Positions 28,487 through 40,817 of a DNA stretch of 64,000 nucleotides are shown one piece after another. Origin of the DNA: Ruminococcus sp. (GTDB lineage: Bacteria; Bacillota; Clostridia; Oscillospirales; Acutalibacteraceae); contig JAFRBX010000079.1 of NCBI GenBank assembly GCA_017404665.1, positions 29,451 through 93,450 on the forward strand, given 5' to 3'. Numbering within the stretch: the first letter of the stretch is position 1; every line of letters starts with the position of its first letter. The translations under genes and the position numbers were made by a program. Under the pieces are notes generated by a model. The model was not told where the DNA came from. It saw only the letters and a list, made by a program, of their open reading frames with translations, and searched no databases.

Positions 28487-28579
28487 GACGGTAATATGTA
28501 TGAATAATTCCTATTCGGAATAATTGTGTTGAATTTTTTTACAAGACTTAATTTTTGTTAAAAATACGTCAAAAAACAT

Positions 28580-28608
28580 TTGACTTCATGAGGCTTTGCG
28601 GTTATTAT
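28580..28608 (+). promoter_or_regulatory. sigma-A-type promoter of the V-ATPase operon
   Basis: TTGACT, 17 bases, TATTAT, 31 bases before the first ATPase gene. Confidence 0.75.
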
Positions 28609-28639
28609 AGGATAGAATACACAATATGGTGGTGATACT

Positions 28640-28951
28640 ATGGCATTATCCACAATAGATAGAGTCAGAGAAGCCGAAAAAAAAGCGAATGAACGGCAGG
28701 CTGCCGCCGAAGCGGAAGCTGAACAGATCGTGGGCGATGCACAGCAGCACGCGCTGGAGCTGATCGACACAGCGAAAAAGAAAGCGGAAGATCTGGACAG
28801 CAGAGCTGCGGCTGAGGCACAGTCCCGCTGTGACGAAATGATCCGTGACCGCAGAGCGAAGGCAGAGGAGAATGCTGCGACCTTGACGGAAAAGACCGTC
28901 AAGCTCAAGCAGAACGTCATCAATAAATTGATCGAAGAGACTTTATGCTGA
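28640..28951 (+). CDS. V-type ATP synthase peripheral-stalk subunit (G/H type)
   Basis: A 103-residue, Ala/Glu/Lys-rich protein that is almost wholly predicted coiled coil, as expected for the stalk subunit that pairs with subunit E. It is the first gene of the ATPase operon, behind a good promoter. Sequence conservation in this subunit is low, so the assignment rests on composition, length and position. An 87-base gap separates it from the subunit I gene. Confidence 0.8.
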   Translation: MALSTIDRVREAEKKANERQAAAEAEAEQIVGDAQQHALELIDTAKKKAEDLDSRAAAEAQSRCDEMIRDRRAKAEENAATLTEKTVKLKQNVINKLIEETLC

Positions 28952-29038
28952 TTTTTGGACAGCCGCATTTGATCGCGGTGTTCTGCAGACTACAAAGTCA
29001 CGATCGCTGATAATACATACGCAGTAAGGAGGAGCCGT

Positions 29039-31562
<2,524 letters not shown>

Positions 31563-31576
31563 TTCGGAGGACCGTT

Positions 31577-32158
31577 ATGTCCGGTATTGATAAAATCATA
31601 CAGGAAATTGAATCCAACACGGATCGCTCCTGCGAATCTGTCATCTCCGCGGCGCAGAAGAAGGCCGAAGCTATACTGGATGACGCGCGCCGTGAAGCGA
31701 ATAAGATCGCTGCCGACGCAAAAGAAGCTACCGCGAAGCATGTAGCGGATATCAAGAAGCGCGGTGAATCCGCCGCTGATCTGGAAGAAAAGCGCGTGAT
31801 GCTCTCTGCTAAACAGCGGATCATTTCCGATATGCTTCAGACAGGGCTTGATCATGTGAAGAATCTGCCCGAAGACGCTTACTTTGCGCTGATACGGAAA
31901 ATGGTCGTAAAGTATGCCCTCGATTCAGAAGGTGAGATCCGATTCGGTGAGAAGGATATCAAGCGTCTTCCCGTCGGCTTTATTGAAAAGATCAATGAAG
32001 ATTGCAAGGGCAGGATCACCTTATCTGATTCTGCCGCTGAGATCGACGCGGGATTTATCCTTCTGTACGGCGGTATTGAGCAGAACTGTTCATTCGACGC
32101 CATCTTCGCGAGTGAATCCGAAAACCTCTGTGACAGAGCCGGACGGCTGCTGTTCTGA
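31577..32158 (+). CDS. ntpE: V-type ATP synthase subunit E
   Basis: A 193-residue peripheral-stalk subunit: the N-terminal half (residues ~1-90) is an Ala/Glu/Lys-rich coiled coil, the C-terminal half is a globular domain with ILLYGGIEQNCSFDAIF typical of E subunits. It pairs with the G/H-type coiled-coil protein encoded at the operon's start. Length is normal. It lies 14 bases after ntpK. Confidence 0.92.
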   Translation: MSGIDKIIQEIESNTDRSCESVISAAQKKAEAILDDARREANKIAADAKEATAKHVADIKKRGESAADLEEKRVMLSAKQRIISDMLQTGLDHVKNLPEDAYFALIRKMVVKYALDSEGEIRFGEKDIKRLPVGFIEKINEDCKGRITLSDSAAEIDAGFILLYGGIEQNCSFDAIFASESENLCDRAGRLLF

Positions 32159-32172
32159 TAAAGGGAGATAAT

Positions 32173-33138
32173 ATGGAACAGGATTACACATATGCTGTAG
32201 CCCGTATCCGATTCAGAGAAACAAAATTGCTTTCCGACGCGGATATCGGCTCGCTGCTGGCGGCAGGCGATACAGCCGCTGTTATGCGTCTGCTTCGCGA
32301 TAAAGGCTGGGGCGATAATACCAATTGTCAGCCGGAAGAGCTGCTCGTGATCGAAGAAAAGAAGCTGTGGGAATTTGTGTCCGAAACGGTGGACGATCTG
32401 TCCGCTTTGAACTTTTTGCTGATACCTAACGATTTCCATAATCTCAAGGTTGCGGTAAAGTGCGTCACGCGTAATCTTGAGCCTGATGGTTTGATGATTG
32501 CTAACGCCATTGAGGATCCCGAAAACATTTATCAGGCTATCGTTTCACGTGACTATGGTGAACTGCCGGAGTTTTTACAGATTTGTGCGCGCGAAGCGAT
32601 GACGACGCTGCTGCAGACATCTGACGGTCAGTTGTGCGATATCATCATTGATAAGGCATGCATGGAGACCGTCTATCAGTTCGGTAAAGAGAGTGATAAC
32701 GAGATCATCCGTCTGTACTGTGAGCTGTTTGTCGCCGCGGCGGATATCAAAATTGCGATCCGCTGTGCCAATACGCACAAAAAGCCCGAGTTCATTCGTC
32801 GAGCGCTGGCTGAGTGCGATACGCTCGATATCGACAGACTTGCTGAAGCGGCGTGTGAAGGAAAAGACGTTGTGCTGACTTATCTTTCTGCAACTGAGTA
32901 TCGTTCCGCCATTGAGGCGATTACTGCGTCGATGTCTGCTTTTGAAAAATGGTGCGACGATTATCTGACTAATGTGATGAAGCCCCAGAAATGGGAGCCC
33001 TTCGGCATTGGTCCGATCGTCGCGTATATCATCGCGCGGCAGAATGAGATCAAGGCGGTGAGGATGATCCTTTCCGCAAAGGTCAACTCTCTGCCCGATG
33101 CAACGATCAAAGAAAGACTGAGGAGCATGTATGTCTGA
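32173..33138 (+). CDS. ntpC: V-type ATP synthase subunit C
   Basis: A 321-residue V-ATPase C/d-type subunit that links the central shaft to the membrane rotor. It is all helical, with the family motifs YAVARIRFRE at the start and GIGPIVAYIIARQNEIKAVRMI near the C-terminus. It is shorter by some 10-20 residues than typical archaeal-type versions but complete. AAAGGGAG precedes the ATG; it overlaps ntpF by eight bases. Confidence 0.93.
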   Translation: MEQDYTYAVARIRFRETKLLSDADIGSLLAAGDTAAVMRLLRDKGWGDNTNCQPEELLVIEEKKLWEFVSETVDDLSALNFLLIPNDFHNLKVAVKCVTRNLEPDGLMIANAIEDPENIYQAIVSRDYGELPEFLQICAREAMTTLLQTSDGQLCDIIIDKACMETVYQFGKESDNEIIRLYCELFVAAADIKIAIRCANTHKKPEFIRRALAECDTLDIDRLAEAACEGKDVVLTYLSATEYRSAIEAITASMSAFEKWCDDYLTNVMKPQKWEPFGIGPIVAYIIARQNEIKAVRMILSAKVNSLPDATIKERLRSMYV

Positions 33139-33451
33139 GAGAATAGCTGTTTTCGGTGATAAAGAGAGCGTCTACGGCTTTTCCGCCCTCGGTCTGGATA
33201 CGTATTTTTTCGAACCTTCCGACGAGGGAACCGCCTTGTTCAGAAGGCTGTGCCTGAGCGGAAACTACGCCATTATTTATATAACAGAGACGGCGGCAGC
33301 TTTTTTAGAGAAAGAGATTGCCAAATACCGCAGCGAGCCAAAGCCCGCCATTATTCTGATTCCCGGCGTCACAGGCAATACGGGCGAAGGAATGAGCGCG
33401 GTACGGCTGTCGGTTGAGAAAGCAGTCGGCAGCGACATATTTAATGAATAG
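33131..33451 (+). CDS. ntpF: V-type ATP synthase subunit F
   Basis: A 106-residue central-stalk protein with a Rossmann-like fold: IAVFGDKESVYGFSALG at the N-terminus and AIILIPG midway are family hallmarks. It overlaps ntpC by eight bases. It stabilises the D-F shaft in the A3B3 head. The end is followed by a short GC-rich stretch before ntpA. Confidence 0.92.
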   Translation: MSERIAVFGDKESVYGFSALGLDTYFFEPSDEGTALFRRLCLSGNYAIIYITETAAAFLEKEIAKYRSEPKPAIILIPGVTGNTGEGMSAVRLSVEKAVGSDIFNE

Positions 33452-33502
33452 TTTAGAAATAGCAGGGGAGGGGCTTGCTCCTCCCGAAAAGGATTGATAA
33501 TT

Positions 33503-35272
33503 ATGAGTACAGGTGTAATTAAGAAGGTTGCGGGTCCCTTGGTCATTGCAGAGGGTATGCGCGACTGCAATATGTACGACGTCGTGCATGTATCCAACAT
33601 GAACCTCATCGGCGAGGTCATCGAGATGCACGGCGACCGCGCCTCCATTCAGGTTTATGAGGAAACATCAGGACTCGGACCCGGTGAGCCTGTCGTTTCG
33701 ACCGGCAATCAGCTTTCCGTAGAACTCGGACCCGGTCTGATCGAGAGCATCTACGACGGAATCCAGCGTCCCTTGGACGATATTATGAAGATCAGCGGCA
33801 ACAACCTCAGCCGCGGTATCTCCGTGCCTGCCTTGAAGCGTGACAAGGTGTGGCAGTTCAGCGCGACCGCAAAGGTCGGCAACAAGGTAATGGGCGGCGA
33901 TGTGATCGGTACCGTTCAGGAAACCGAGATCGTCCTGCACAAAATCATGGTGCCCACCGGTATCAGCGGCGTGATTAAAGAGATCAAAAGCGGCGGTTAT
34001 AAGGTCACCGATACCGTTGCCGTTGTTGAGAATGAAAAAGGGGAAAGGCACGAGCTTTCTCTCATGCAGAAGTGGCCTGTCCGAATCGGAAGACCTTATC
34101 AGAAAAAGCTTTCACCTGATATGCCCTTGATCACCGGTCAGCGTGTTATCGACACGCTGTTCCCGATCGCCAAGGGCGGCGTCGCGTCTGTTCCCGGTCC
34201 CTTTGGTTCCGGTAAGACTGTCGTACAGCACCAGCTCGCGAAGTGGGCTGAGGCTGACATTGTCGTCTATATCGGCTGCGGTGAGCGTGGCAACGAGATG
34301 ACGGACGTACTCAACGAGTTCCCCGAGCTGCTCGACCCTAAGACCGGTCACAGCCTGATGGAGCGTACCGTGCTGATCGCCAACACCTCCGATATGCCGG
34401 TTGCGGCGCGCGAGGCTTCGATCTACACCGGCATCACGATCGCCGAGTATTTCCGCGATATGGGCTATTCCGTCGCGCTGATGGCTGATTCCACCTCCCG
34501 CTGGGCAGAGGCTTTGCGCGAGATGTCCGGACGTCTGGAGGAAATGCCCGGTGAAGAAGGCTATCCCGCCTATCTGGGATCCCGTCTGGCGCAGTTCTAT
34601 GAGCGCGCCGGCAGAGTCATCACTCTCGGCTCCAAGGAGCAGGAAGGATCCCTGTCCGTTATCGGAGCGGTCTCGCCTCCCGGCGGCGATATTTCCGAGC
34701 CTGTATCACAGGCAACCCTGCGTATCGTCAAGGTTTTCTGGGGTCTGGATGCTGGTCTTGCTTACAAGCGTCATTTCCCTGCTGTCAACTGGCTGACTTC
34801 CTATTCGCTGTATGTGGATACCATGGCGAACTGGTATAAAGAGAACGTTGCGTCCGATTGGATGAACCTGCGCGCGAGGATCATGTCGCTGTTGCAGGAA
34901 GAAAGCGAGCTTGAAGAGATCGTCAAGCTGGTCGGTATGGATGCGCTTTCGGACATCGACCGCGTCAAGCTCGAAGCCGCCCGCTCCATCCGCGAGGATT
35001 TCCTGCACCAGAATGCTTTCCATGAGACCGACACCTACACTACTCTCAACAAGCAGTATCACATGATGCAGCTCGTCATGGCGTTCTTTGATAAATGCGT
35101 CGCGGCGCTCAGCAAGGGCGCTCAGCTCAACGCGCTGATCAATATGCCGATCCGTGAACGCATCGGTCGTTTCAAATATGTTCAGGAGAATGAGGTAGAA
35201 CAGCACTATCAGGATATTCTCCATAATCTCGACGTTGATATCGACAACATTATCAAGAAAGGAGATGACTGA
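33503..35272 (+). CDS. ntpA: V-type ATP synthase catalytic subunit A
   Basis: The catalytic ATP-binding subunit (589 residues). The P-loop GPFGSGKT is at ~residue 232, the arginine-rich SRWAEALRE at ~333 and the family start [11 protein letters not shown] is intact, as is the A-type non-homologous insert ([12 protein letters not shown], ~residue 195). ATG 33503 follows AAAGGA; the frame opens earlier at TTG 33494, which is not needed. Confidence 0.96.
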   Translation: MSTGVIKKVAGPLVIAEGMRDCNMYDVVHVSNMNLIGEVIEMHGDRASIQVYEETSGLGPGEPVVSTGNQLSVELGPGLIESIYDGIQRPLDDIMKISGNNLSRGISVPALKRDKVWQFSATAKVGNKVMGGDVIGTVQETEIVLHKIMVPTGISGVIKEIKSGGYKVTDTVAVVENEKGERHELSLMQKWPVRIGRPYQKKLSPDMPLITGQRVIDTLFPIAKGGVASVPGPFGSGKTVVQHQLAKWAEADIVVYIGCGERGNEMTDVLNEFPELLDPKTGHSLMERTVLIANTSDMPVAAREASIYTGITIAEYFRDMGYSVALMADSTSRWAEALREMSGRLEEMPGEEGYPAYLGSRLAQFYERAGRVITLGSKEQEGSLSVIGAVSPPGGDISEPVSQATLRIVKVFWGLDAGLAYKRHFPAVNWLTSYSLYVDTMANWYKENVASDWMNLRARIMSLLQEESELEEIVKLVGMDALSDIDRVKLEAARSIREDFLHQNAFHETDTYTTLNKQYHMMQLVMAFFDKCVAALSKGAQLNALINMPIRERIGRFKYVQENEVEQHYQDILHNLDVDIDNIIKKGDD

Positions 35273-35274
35273 TC

Positions 35275-36645
35275 GTGCCGAAGGAATATAAGACCATACA
35301 GGAGGTCGCGGGCCCTTTGATGCTTGTCAAGGGCGTATCCGGCGTCAGCTACAACGACCTCGGTGAGATTGAGCTTACTTCCGGCGAAGTCAGACGCTGC
35401 AAGGTGCTGGAGATCAACGGCGAGGACGCGCTGGTCCAGCTGTTTGATTCCGCGGCAGGCATCAATCTCTCCAATTCAAAAGTACGTTTCTTAGGCAAGT
35501 CCATGGAGTTGGGCGTCAGCACCGATATGCTGTCGCGCGTCTTTGACGGCATGGGCAAGCCGATCGACGGCGGTCCCGATATCTTGCCTGTCAGACGAGC
35601 GGATATCAACGGTCTGCCGATGAATCCCTATGCCCGCAACTACCCGCAGGAGTTCATCCAGACGGGCGTTTCGGCGATCGACGGTCTGAATACGCTGGTA
35701 AGAGGGCAGAAGCTGCCGATCTTCTCTGCGTCCGGTCTTCCGCATGCTCAATTGGCGGCACAGATCGCGCGTCAGGCGCGCGTACGCGGTACCGATGAAC
35801 AGTTCGCCGTTGTATTCGCCGCAATGGGCATCACCTTCGAAGAATCCAACTACTTCATCGAAAGCTTCAAGGAGACCGGCGCGATCGACCGTACCGTCAT
35901 GTTCGTCAATCTGGCGAACGACCCCGCCATCGAGCGTATCTCCACGCCCCGTATGGCGCTGACCGCCGCTGAGTTTCTGGCGTTTGAAGCGGATATGCAC
36001 GTGCTGGTCATCATGACCGATATCACCAACTATGCCGACGCACTGCGCGAGGTTTCCGCCGCACGTAAGGAAGTCCCCGGCAGACGCGGCTACCCCGGCT
36101 ATATGTACACCGACCTCGCCACATTATATGAGAGAGCAGGCAGGCAGAAGGGCAAGAAAGGCTCGATCACCCTGATCCCGATCCTGACCATGCCCGAGGA
36201 CGACAAGACCCATCCGATCCCCGACCTGACCGGATACATCACCGAGGGTCAGATCATTTTGTCCCGTGAGCTGTACCGCAAGAACGTCTCGCCGCCGATC
36301 GATGTTCTGCCGTCTCTGAGCCGACTCAAGGATAAGGGCATCGGCGAAGGGAAGACCCGTGCCGACCACGCCAACACCATGAATCAGCTGTTCTCCGCAT
36401 ATGCCCGCGGTAAGGACGCGAAGGAGCTCATGGTCATTCTCGGCGAGAGCGCTCTGACCGATATCGATAAACTGTATGCGAAATTTGCCGACCGCTTTGA
36501 GAACGAGTATGTCTCGCAGGGTTATGACAAGAACCGCTCGATCGAAGAGACCCTCGACCTCGGCTGGGAGCTGCTGCGCATCCTTCCGAGAAGCGAGCTG
36601 AAGCGTATCGACGACAAGTTCCTCGATATGTACTATGAGAAATAG
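35275..36645 (+). CDS. ntpB: V-type ATP synthase subunit B
   Basis: A 456-residue regulatory subunit that shares the A-subunit fold but lacks a P-loop, as normal. It starts at GTG 35275, two bases after the ntpA stop, behind [47 protein letters not shown] and [12 protein letters not shown] are clear family segments. A repeat-rich gap follows before ntpD. Confidence 0.96.
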   Translation: MPKEYKTIQEVAGPLMLVKGVSGVSYNDLGEIELTSGEVRRCKVLEINGEDALVQLFDSAAGINLSNSKVRFLGKSMELGVSTDMLSRVFDGMGKPIDGGPDILPVRRADINGLPMNPYARNYPQEFIQTGVSAIDGLNTLVRGQKLPIFSASGLPHAQLAAQIARQARVRGTDEQFAVVFAAMGITFEESNYFIESFKETGAIDRTVMFVNLANDPAIERISTPRMALTAAEFLAFEADMHVLVIMTDITNYADALREVSAARKEVPGRRGYPGYMYTDLATLYERAGRQKGKKGSITLIPILTMPEDDKTHPIPDLTGYITEGQIILSRELYRKNVSPPIDVLPSLSRLKDKGIGEGKTRADHANTMNQLFSAYARGKDAKELMVILGESALTDIDKLYAKFADRFENEYVSQGYDKNRSIEETLDLGWELLRILPRSELKRIDDKFLDMYYEK

Positions 36646-36752
36646 TGACAAGTGACAAGTTATCGGGTCGCTCCGCTCCGGTTTTATAATCGGGTGCGGG
36701 CAAAGCCCGCCCACAACTGGACACTGGACACTGAACACTGGACACATGTCAC
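36645..36752. repeat. heptamer arrays with GC-rich palindrome, between ntpB and ntpD
   Basis: Two GTGACAA 7-mers (36645-36658) lead into GGGTCGCTCCGCTCC and GGGTGCGGGCAAAGCCCGCC (36674-36712). The last contains the hairpin GCGGGCAAAGCCCGC. Five further 7-mers follow (TGGACAC twice, TGAACAC, TGGACAC, ATGTCAC; 36718-36752). The core is shared with 42108-42150 upstream of rpsB. The insertion separates ntpD from the rest of its operon without a terminator U-tract. Confidence 0.7.
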
Positions 36753-36767
36753 TCAAAAGGAGATATT

Positions 36768-37415
36768 ATGGCTGTCAAACAGGTCAACCCGACCCGTATG
36801 GAGCTGACAAGGCTCAAGAAAAAACTGAATACGGCGACCCGCGGACACAAGCTCCTCAAGGATAAACGTGACGAGCTGATGCGGCGTTTTTTGGAAATGG
36901 TGCGCGAAAACCGTGCCCTGCGTATGAAGGTCGAGGAGAAGATCAAGGCGGCGAACGCTAATTTTGTTCTGGCGAAAGCATCCATGAGCGACGAAACGCT
37001 CAAAACCGCTCTGCTCGCTCCCAAGCAGGAGGTCTATGTTTCCACCTCCTACCGCAACGTTATGAGCGTCGAAATCCCGGTATTTGAGACTCAGACCCGT
37101 ACTCCCGACGAAAATGATATCTATTCTTACGGCTTTGCATTTACCTCTGCCGATTTGGACGACGCTGTCAAGTCTCTTTCCGACGTCCTGCCCGATTTGA
37201 TTCGACTCGCCGAGATAGAGAAAAGTTGTCAGCTGATGGCGGATGAGATCGAAAAGACCCGCCGCCGCGTCAACGCGCTCGAGCATGTGATGATCCCCGA
37301 GACGCAGGAGCAGATCCGCTATATTACCCGCAAGCTCGATGAAAATGAGCGCTCCACCCAGACCCGCCTGATGAAGGTCAAGGATATGATGCTGCAGCGG
37401 GCGCACGGTTATTAA
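36768..37415 (+). CDS. ntpD: V-type ATP synthase subunit D
   Basis: A 215-residue central-shaft subunit, equivalent in role to gamma. Both ends are long helices that form an antiparallel coiled coil: NPTRMELTRLKKKLNTATRGHKLLKDKRDEL near the start (shown by its key words NPTRMEL and GHKLLKDKRDEL) and the IRYITRKLDENERS stretch near the end. AAAAGGAG precedes the ATG. The last ATPase gene; it is set apart from ntpB by a 122-base repeat. Confidence 0.95.
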   Translation: MAVKQVNPTRMELTRLKKKLNTATRGHKLLKDKRDELMRRFLEMVRENRALRMKVEEKIKAANANFVLAKASMSDETLKTALLAPKQEVYVSTSYRNVMSVEIPVFETQTRTPDENDIYSYGFAFTSADLDDAVKSLSDVLPDLIRLAEIEKSCQLMADEIEKTRRRVNALEHVMIPETQEQIRYITRKLDENERSTQTRLMKVKDMMLQRAHGY

Positions 37416-37429
37416 ACTGAAGTCAGTGG

Positions 37430-37660
37430 TCAGCATTGAGGAGCCAAGCAGCTTTCACGTCCCCTCTGACGAGGGGGTTGGGGGAGAGATAACGCAATAC
37501 AACCGTTACGATGCGCATACTGACTCAATCCGTTGCTTCAATATCATTACATAGGGTATTGCGTCATGCGTTCCGAAGTTATTATTGTGTTGCGTTATCT
37601 CTCCCTCAGTCACCGCTCTTGACGGTCGGTGACAGCTCCCTCGTCAGAGGGAGCCTGATA
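37430..37660. repeat. imperfect palindromic element downstream of ntpD
   Basis: GGGAGAGATAACGCAATAC (37481-37500, with TTGG before it) is repeated in inverted form as GTTGCGTTATCTCTCCCTCA (37589-37608). An outer pair, CCCTCTGACGAGGGGG (~37462-37477) and CTCCCTCGTCAGAGGGAG (~37636-37653), encloses them. There is no gene in this 328-base gap. The layout (inverted ends, non-coding interior) resembles a miniature transposable element, but no target duplication is evident. Confidence 0.55.
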
Positions 37661-37704
37661 AATGCCCTGCTCCAATATGTATACTTGTTCTATATGAAAG
37701 ATTC

Positions 37705-37729
37705 AGCCCCCGACTTTCTGTCGGGGGCT
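37705..37729. terminator. GC-rich hairpin between convergent ntpD and blaR1-like gene
   Basis: AGCCCCCGAC and GTCGGGGGCT form a perfect 10-bp stem with a TTTCT loop. No strong T-run follows either way, so efficiency is uncertain; it lies 15 bases beyond the stop of the minus-strand gene. Confidence 0.6.
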
Positions 37730-37743
37730 TCGCTGTGGGGAGA

Positions 37744-39978
37744 TCATTCGAATATCTTGTAGGTTTTCTCCGTACCGTCCTCTTTCTTGATTGTCAGTTC
37801 CATGTTCTTGAGCTTACCGTCCGGAACCGAGAGAGTATAGGTGATTCCGTCTTTTCTCGGGATCATCGTATAATGCTTAAAGCCTTCCTCAACCGTGTCA
37901 AATTGAAACAGCTCTTGGTTCTCAGCGTAGTCGTTGTCGGAGGTACATATCGTATCGCTTGTCATATCTAATACGCCGCAAATATCGGAACCGTTTACAG
38001 GGTCTGTAGCATCATACAGAAAAACTTTGCTTCCGTCTGCTGAAGCCCTTGCATACAGACTTTGATATCCCAGATCCTTCAAATACGCGGAAGACAGCAT
38101 TCCTCTGAATTCCCCGTCTGCAATATCATAGATAATGATCCCGCATCCTTTTCCGCTGATATAGACGGTTCTGCTGTTGGTGAAGATGATATCCGGATCG
38201 ACGCCCGGATCAACATCGATTGTCACTTCGGAGATATCATCATTCGGTTGTACCGTGATGCTTCTGAATGTGAGATAATCCGAGTCGCTGATGTTTTCCT
38301 TGAACCACTTGACCTTTTCATCAGTCATATCGTAGATACCGATCTCGACCTTGTTCCTATCCTCCAGCAGAGACAATCCAACGATACTTCCTCTGTATCC
38401 TTCCGTGTCATCCGTTGTGCTCAGAGCACTGTTGATACTGCTGATCCCTGTATCCAGTTCAATCAGGTTGTACTCGCATTTTTTATAGCGAATATTCCTT
38501 CCGACGCTCACATAATCAGCCGCCTGACTGATATCGGTCAAGAGAATCACCTGCGTCGCACCGTCCATATAAGTGCCGCCGTAGTATTCATCTCTGACGT
38601 CAGCCCATGTCCAATTCTTTTGATTGTTCGGATTCATCGGGAATTTGTTGGGATTCGCTTTGAAAAACGCGTCGACGATTTTTAATGGATCGGTTTCTTT
38701 TGTGGAGGTCACCGGATTTGTTTCTATGACCGACAGATCGAGTTGTTCGTCCTTTACCGTTAAGGCGCATCTGTAGTAGGTATCTGTATCGGGAACCGTG
38801 TTCTGTATGAGGTTATATCCCGTGACGATCAGGACGTTTTCATCATCGTTTTCAAAGCTGACATCCCAACAGTTGACAGCGCTGATCGGCTTGTATTTCT
38901 TTTCATACGTATCGGGGTCATATGCGTTGATTTCCACACTATATTCGCTTGAGTTGGATTTGGGGGAGAGCGTGATCCATTCTATTTTTCCGTCGCCGTC
39001 GATGTCTGCGCTTGCATATGCATATACCTCGTCAGGCAAGAGCTTTTCCTTGTTGACGGGATTCGTCAGGAAACAGACGGCGACAATGATGCTCAGAATA
39101 ATAGTGATCACAATCCCCCAGAAAGCCGGCTTTTTATAATTCAATACATTTTTGATGCGGCTTTTCACGCTCGTCTCGCTAAAGGCGAGGGGACATGCGG
39201 TGATCAGTCTTTTCTGCGCGGCTGAATTGATCAGCGCGTTGGCATATGGTTTTTTGACCTCAATCCCGAGTTCGGTGATGACCTTTTCATCACAAGCAAG
39301 CTCGATATCCCTGCACAACAGCACATATGCGACCCACAGCAGCGGATTGAACCAATAAACAGATAACAGCATAAATCCCAGCGGCTTCCATAGGTGATCT
39401 CGCCGCTTGAGATGCGCCCGCTCGTGGGCGAGGATATACGGCTTGTCTGATTCGTTGATATCGAAAGGCAGTATGATCCTCGGTCGAAATATCCCGAGGA
39501 TAAACGGAGATCGGACGCGGTCGCACAGATAATGATTCTCGATCTTGATGCTCTCCCTTGTCAGACGATACAACCGCCGATAGCTGATGAAAGCGTACAA
39601 AAGCAGAATGATTACACCGGCGATCCAGATATACGCCGCGATTCGCGGCAGCTCGTTCCACAGTATATCGGTCTTTTCCTTGATAACCGTGTTGTCGGTG
39701 GTTTGTAGGAAGGTTTCCGGATATTCCCAGACGACGCTTGAGATTCGTTCAGCCGCAAAGCTGCCGACCGTGCGCGCGGCAAATTCGGTATCCGGCGCCA
39801 GACTGAAAACGCTTTCGACCTTTACCGGTATCACCAGCCTGACCCCGACCAGCGCCCATAAGGCGCAGATCAGAGAACGCGGCGCTTTTCTCAGCAGCAG
39901 CCGCAGAATAATGATAACAAGGACAATGACGCCCGCCTGTATATTGAATTGTATGATTGTTTTGAAAACGTCAACCAT
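37744..39978 (-). CDS. M56/BlaR1-family membrane metallopeptidase with unusual sensor domain
   Basis: A 744-residue integral membrane protease that, in BlaR1/MecR1 systems, inactivates the paired repressor on stress. Transmembrane helices are at ~12-30, ~35-50, ~112-131 and ~283-303. The zinc motif HERAH is at H185-H189, with a further glutamate at E226 (RDIELACDE). The extracellular C-terminal ~440 residues do not show the penicillin-binding SxxK domain of BlaR1; they start with an integrin-like DIDGDGKIEW segment. GAGGAG overlaps the stop of the BlaI gene. The ligand is unknown. Confidence 0.85.
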   Translation of the reverse strand: MVDVFKTIIQFNIQAGVIVLVIIILRLLLRKAPRSLICALWALVGVRLVIPVKVESVFSLAPDTEFAARTVGSFAAERISSVVWEYPETFLQTTDNTVIKEKTDILWNELPRIAAYIWIAGVIILLLYAFISYRRLYRLTRESIKIENHYLCDRVRSPFILGIFRPRIILPFDINESDKPYILAHERAHLKRRDHLWKPLGFMLLSVYWFNPLLWVAYVLLCRDIELACDEKVITELGIEVKKPYANALINSAAQKRLITACPLAFSETSVKSRIKNVLNYKKPAFWGIVITIILSIIVAVCFLTNPVNKEKLLPDEVYAYASADIDGDGKIEWITLSPKSNSSEYSVEINAYDPDTYEKKYKPISAVNCWDVSFENDDENVLIVTGYNLIQNTVPDTDTYYRCALTVKDEQLDLSVIETNPVTSTKETDPLKIVDAFFKANPNKFPMNPNNQKNWTWADVRDEYYGGTYMDGATQVILLTDISQAADYVSVGRNIRYKKCEYNLIELDTGISSINSALSTTDDTEGYRGSIVGLSLLEDRNKVEIGIYDMTDEKVKWFKENISDSDYLTFRSITVQPNDDISEVTIDVDPGVDPDIIFTNSRTVYISGKGCGIIIYDIADGEFRGMLSSAYLKDLGYQSLYARASADGSKVFLYDATDPVNGSDICGVLDMTSDTICTSDNDYAENQELFQFDTVEEGFKHYTMIPRKDGITYTLSVPDGKLKNMELTIKKEDGTEKTYKIFE

Positions 39979-39981
39979 CTT

Positions 39982-40344
39982 TTACTCCTCATATTGATCG
40001 ACCAGTCGTCTGAGCTCCGTGACCTCCTCGGGGCTCAGGCTTTTGCTTTTGGTGAACGCCGCAATGAACGCGGGCAGGGAACCGTTGAAGTTTTCCTCGA
40101 CAAATCGTTTACTCTGCCTTGCGTAAAACTCATCTCGCTTTACCAAAGATGTTACCGTACCATTATTATTCTGAAACAGACCTTTATTGCATAATCGTTT
40201 CAATACCGTGAAGGATGTCGTCTTCTTCCAGCCCAGCTCCTGTTCACTCAGCTTCGAAAGCAGAGAGGAGGAGAGGGGCTCATTCTTCCAGATGATGTCA
40301 GCGAATTTTGCTTCCGCCGCTCCGAGGGAGTATTCTGTGCTCAT
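39982..40344 (-). CDS. BlaI/MecI/CopY-family transcriptional repressor
   Basis: A 120-residue winged-helix repressor that would be cleaved by the adjacent M56 protease. The N-terminal WHTH has SLGAAEAKFADIIWKNEPLSS and WKKTTSFTVLKRLCNKGL, matching the family's TVxTxLxRLxxKG segment; the C-terminal helices dimerise. AGGAGATG precedes the ATG. It is the first gene of the pair, and the promoter carries two operator dyads, so it represses its own operon. Confidence 0.93.
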   Translation of the reverse strand: MSTEYSLGAAEAKFADIIWKNEPLSSSLLSKLSEQELGWKKTTSFTVLKRLCNKGLFQNNNGTVTSLVKRDEFYARQSKRFVEENFNGSLPAFIAAFTKSKSLSPEEVTELRRLVDQYEE

Positions 40345-40373
40345 ATGATCATCTCCTGTATGATTTAGTCGTT

Positions 40374-40423
40374 CTACAAATGTAGTACAATTAAATTCTA
40401 CAATATGTAGAACGGTTTGTCAA
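40374..40423 (-). promoter_or_regulatory. promoter of the blaI-blaR1-like pair with two BlaI operators
   Basis: On the reverse strand, TTGACA (40423-40418), 17 bases, TAGAAT (40400-40395). Two TACA/TGTA dyads match the BlaI family's site type: TTCTACA-ATA-TGTAGAA (40396-40412, a perfect 7+3+7) covers the -10 and spacer. CTACAAATGTAG (40374-40385) lies downstream of the start point. Confidence 0.85.
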
Positions 40424-40511
40424 GACTGTATTTACAAATCATTCAAAATATATCCCATGAAATATTCATATTTTCCTGTTATCATTCATATCATGATCCT
40501 GAGGTGATTGT

Positions 40512-40817
40512 GTGCCGTGTCGTTTACAGGAGCTCAGAAAAAAAGAAGTCATCAACGCCTGCACCGGGTGCCGGATCGGTTATGTGGACGATCTGGAGAT
40601 CGATACCAAGTGTGCAAAGGTCGTAGCGCTGATCGTGTTCGGCAGACCTCGCTTTTTCGGTCTGTTCGGTCAATCTGACGATTACCTTATTTTGTGGGAT
40701 AAAATACGCCTGATCGGCGAAGATGCAATATTAGTCGAAAATTCTGTGCAAAAAACGCCAAAGAAAGCAAAAAAACGTCATAAATTTGTAACGTTTTGTC
40801 ACCAAATATTTTTGTGA
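40512..40817 (+). CDS. YlmC/YmxH-family (PRC-barrel) sporulation-associated protein
   Basis: A 101-residue protein that starts at GTG 40512 behind GAGGTGAT. Residues ~1-80 form a PRC-barrel: RLQELRKKEVINACTGCRIGYVDDLEID and WDKIRLIGEDAILVE are the signature ends (key words KEVIN, GCRIGYVDD and KIRLIGEDAI). YmxH-like proteins are made in sporulation, but their role is not well defined. The C-terminus is a Lys-rich tail with a hairpin (GTCAC...GTGAC) at the stop. Confidence 0.85.
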   Translation: MPCRLQELRKKEVINACTGCRIGYVDDLEIDTKCAKVVALIVFGRPRFFGLFGQSDDYLILWDKIRLIGEDAILVENSVQKTPKKAKKRHKFVTFCHQIFL

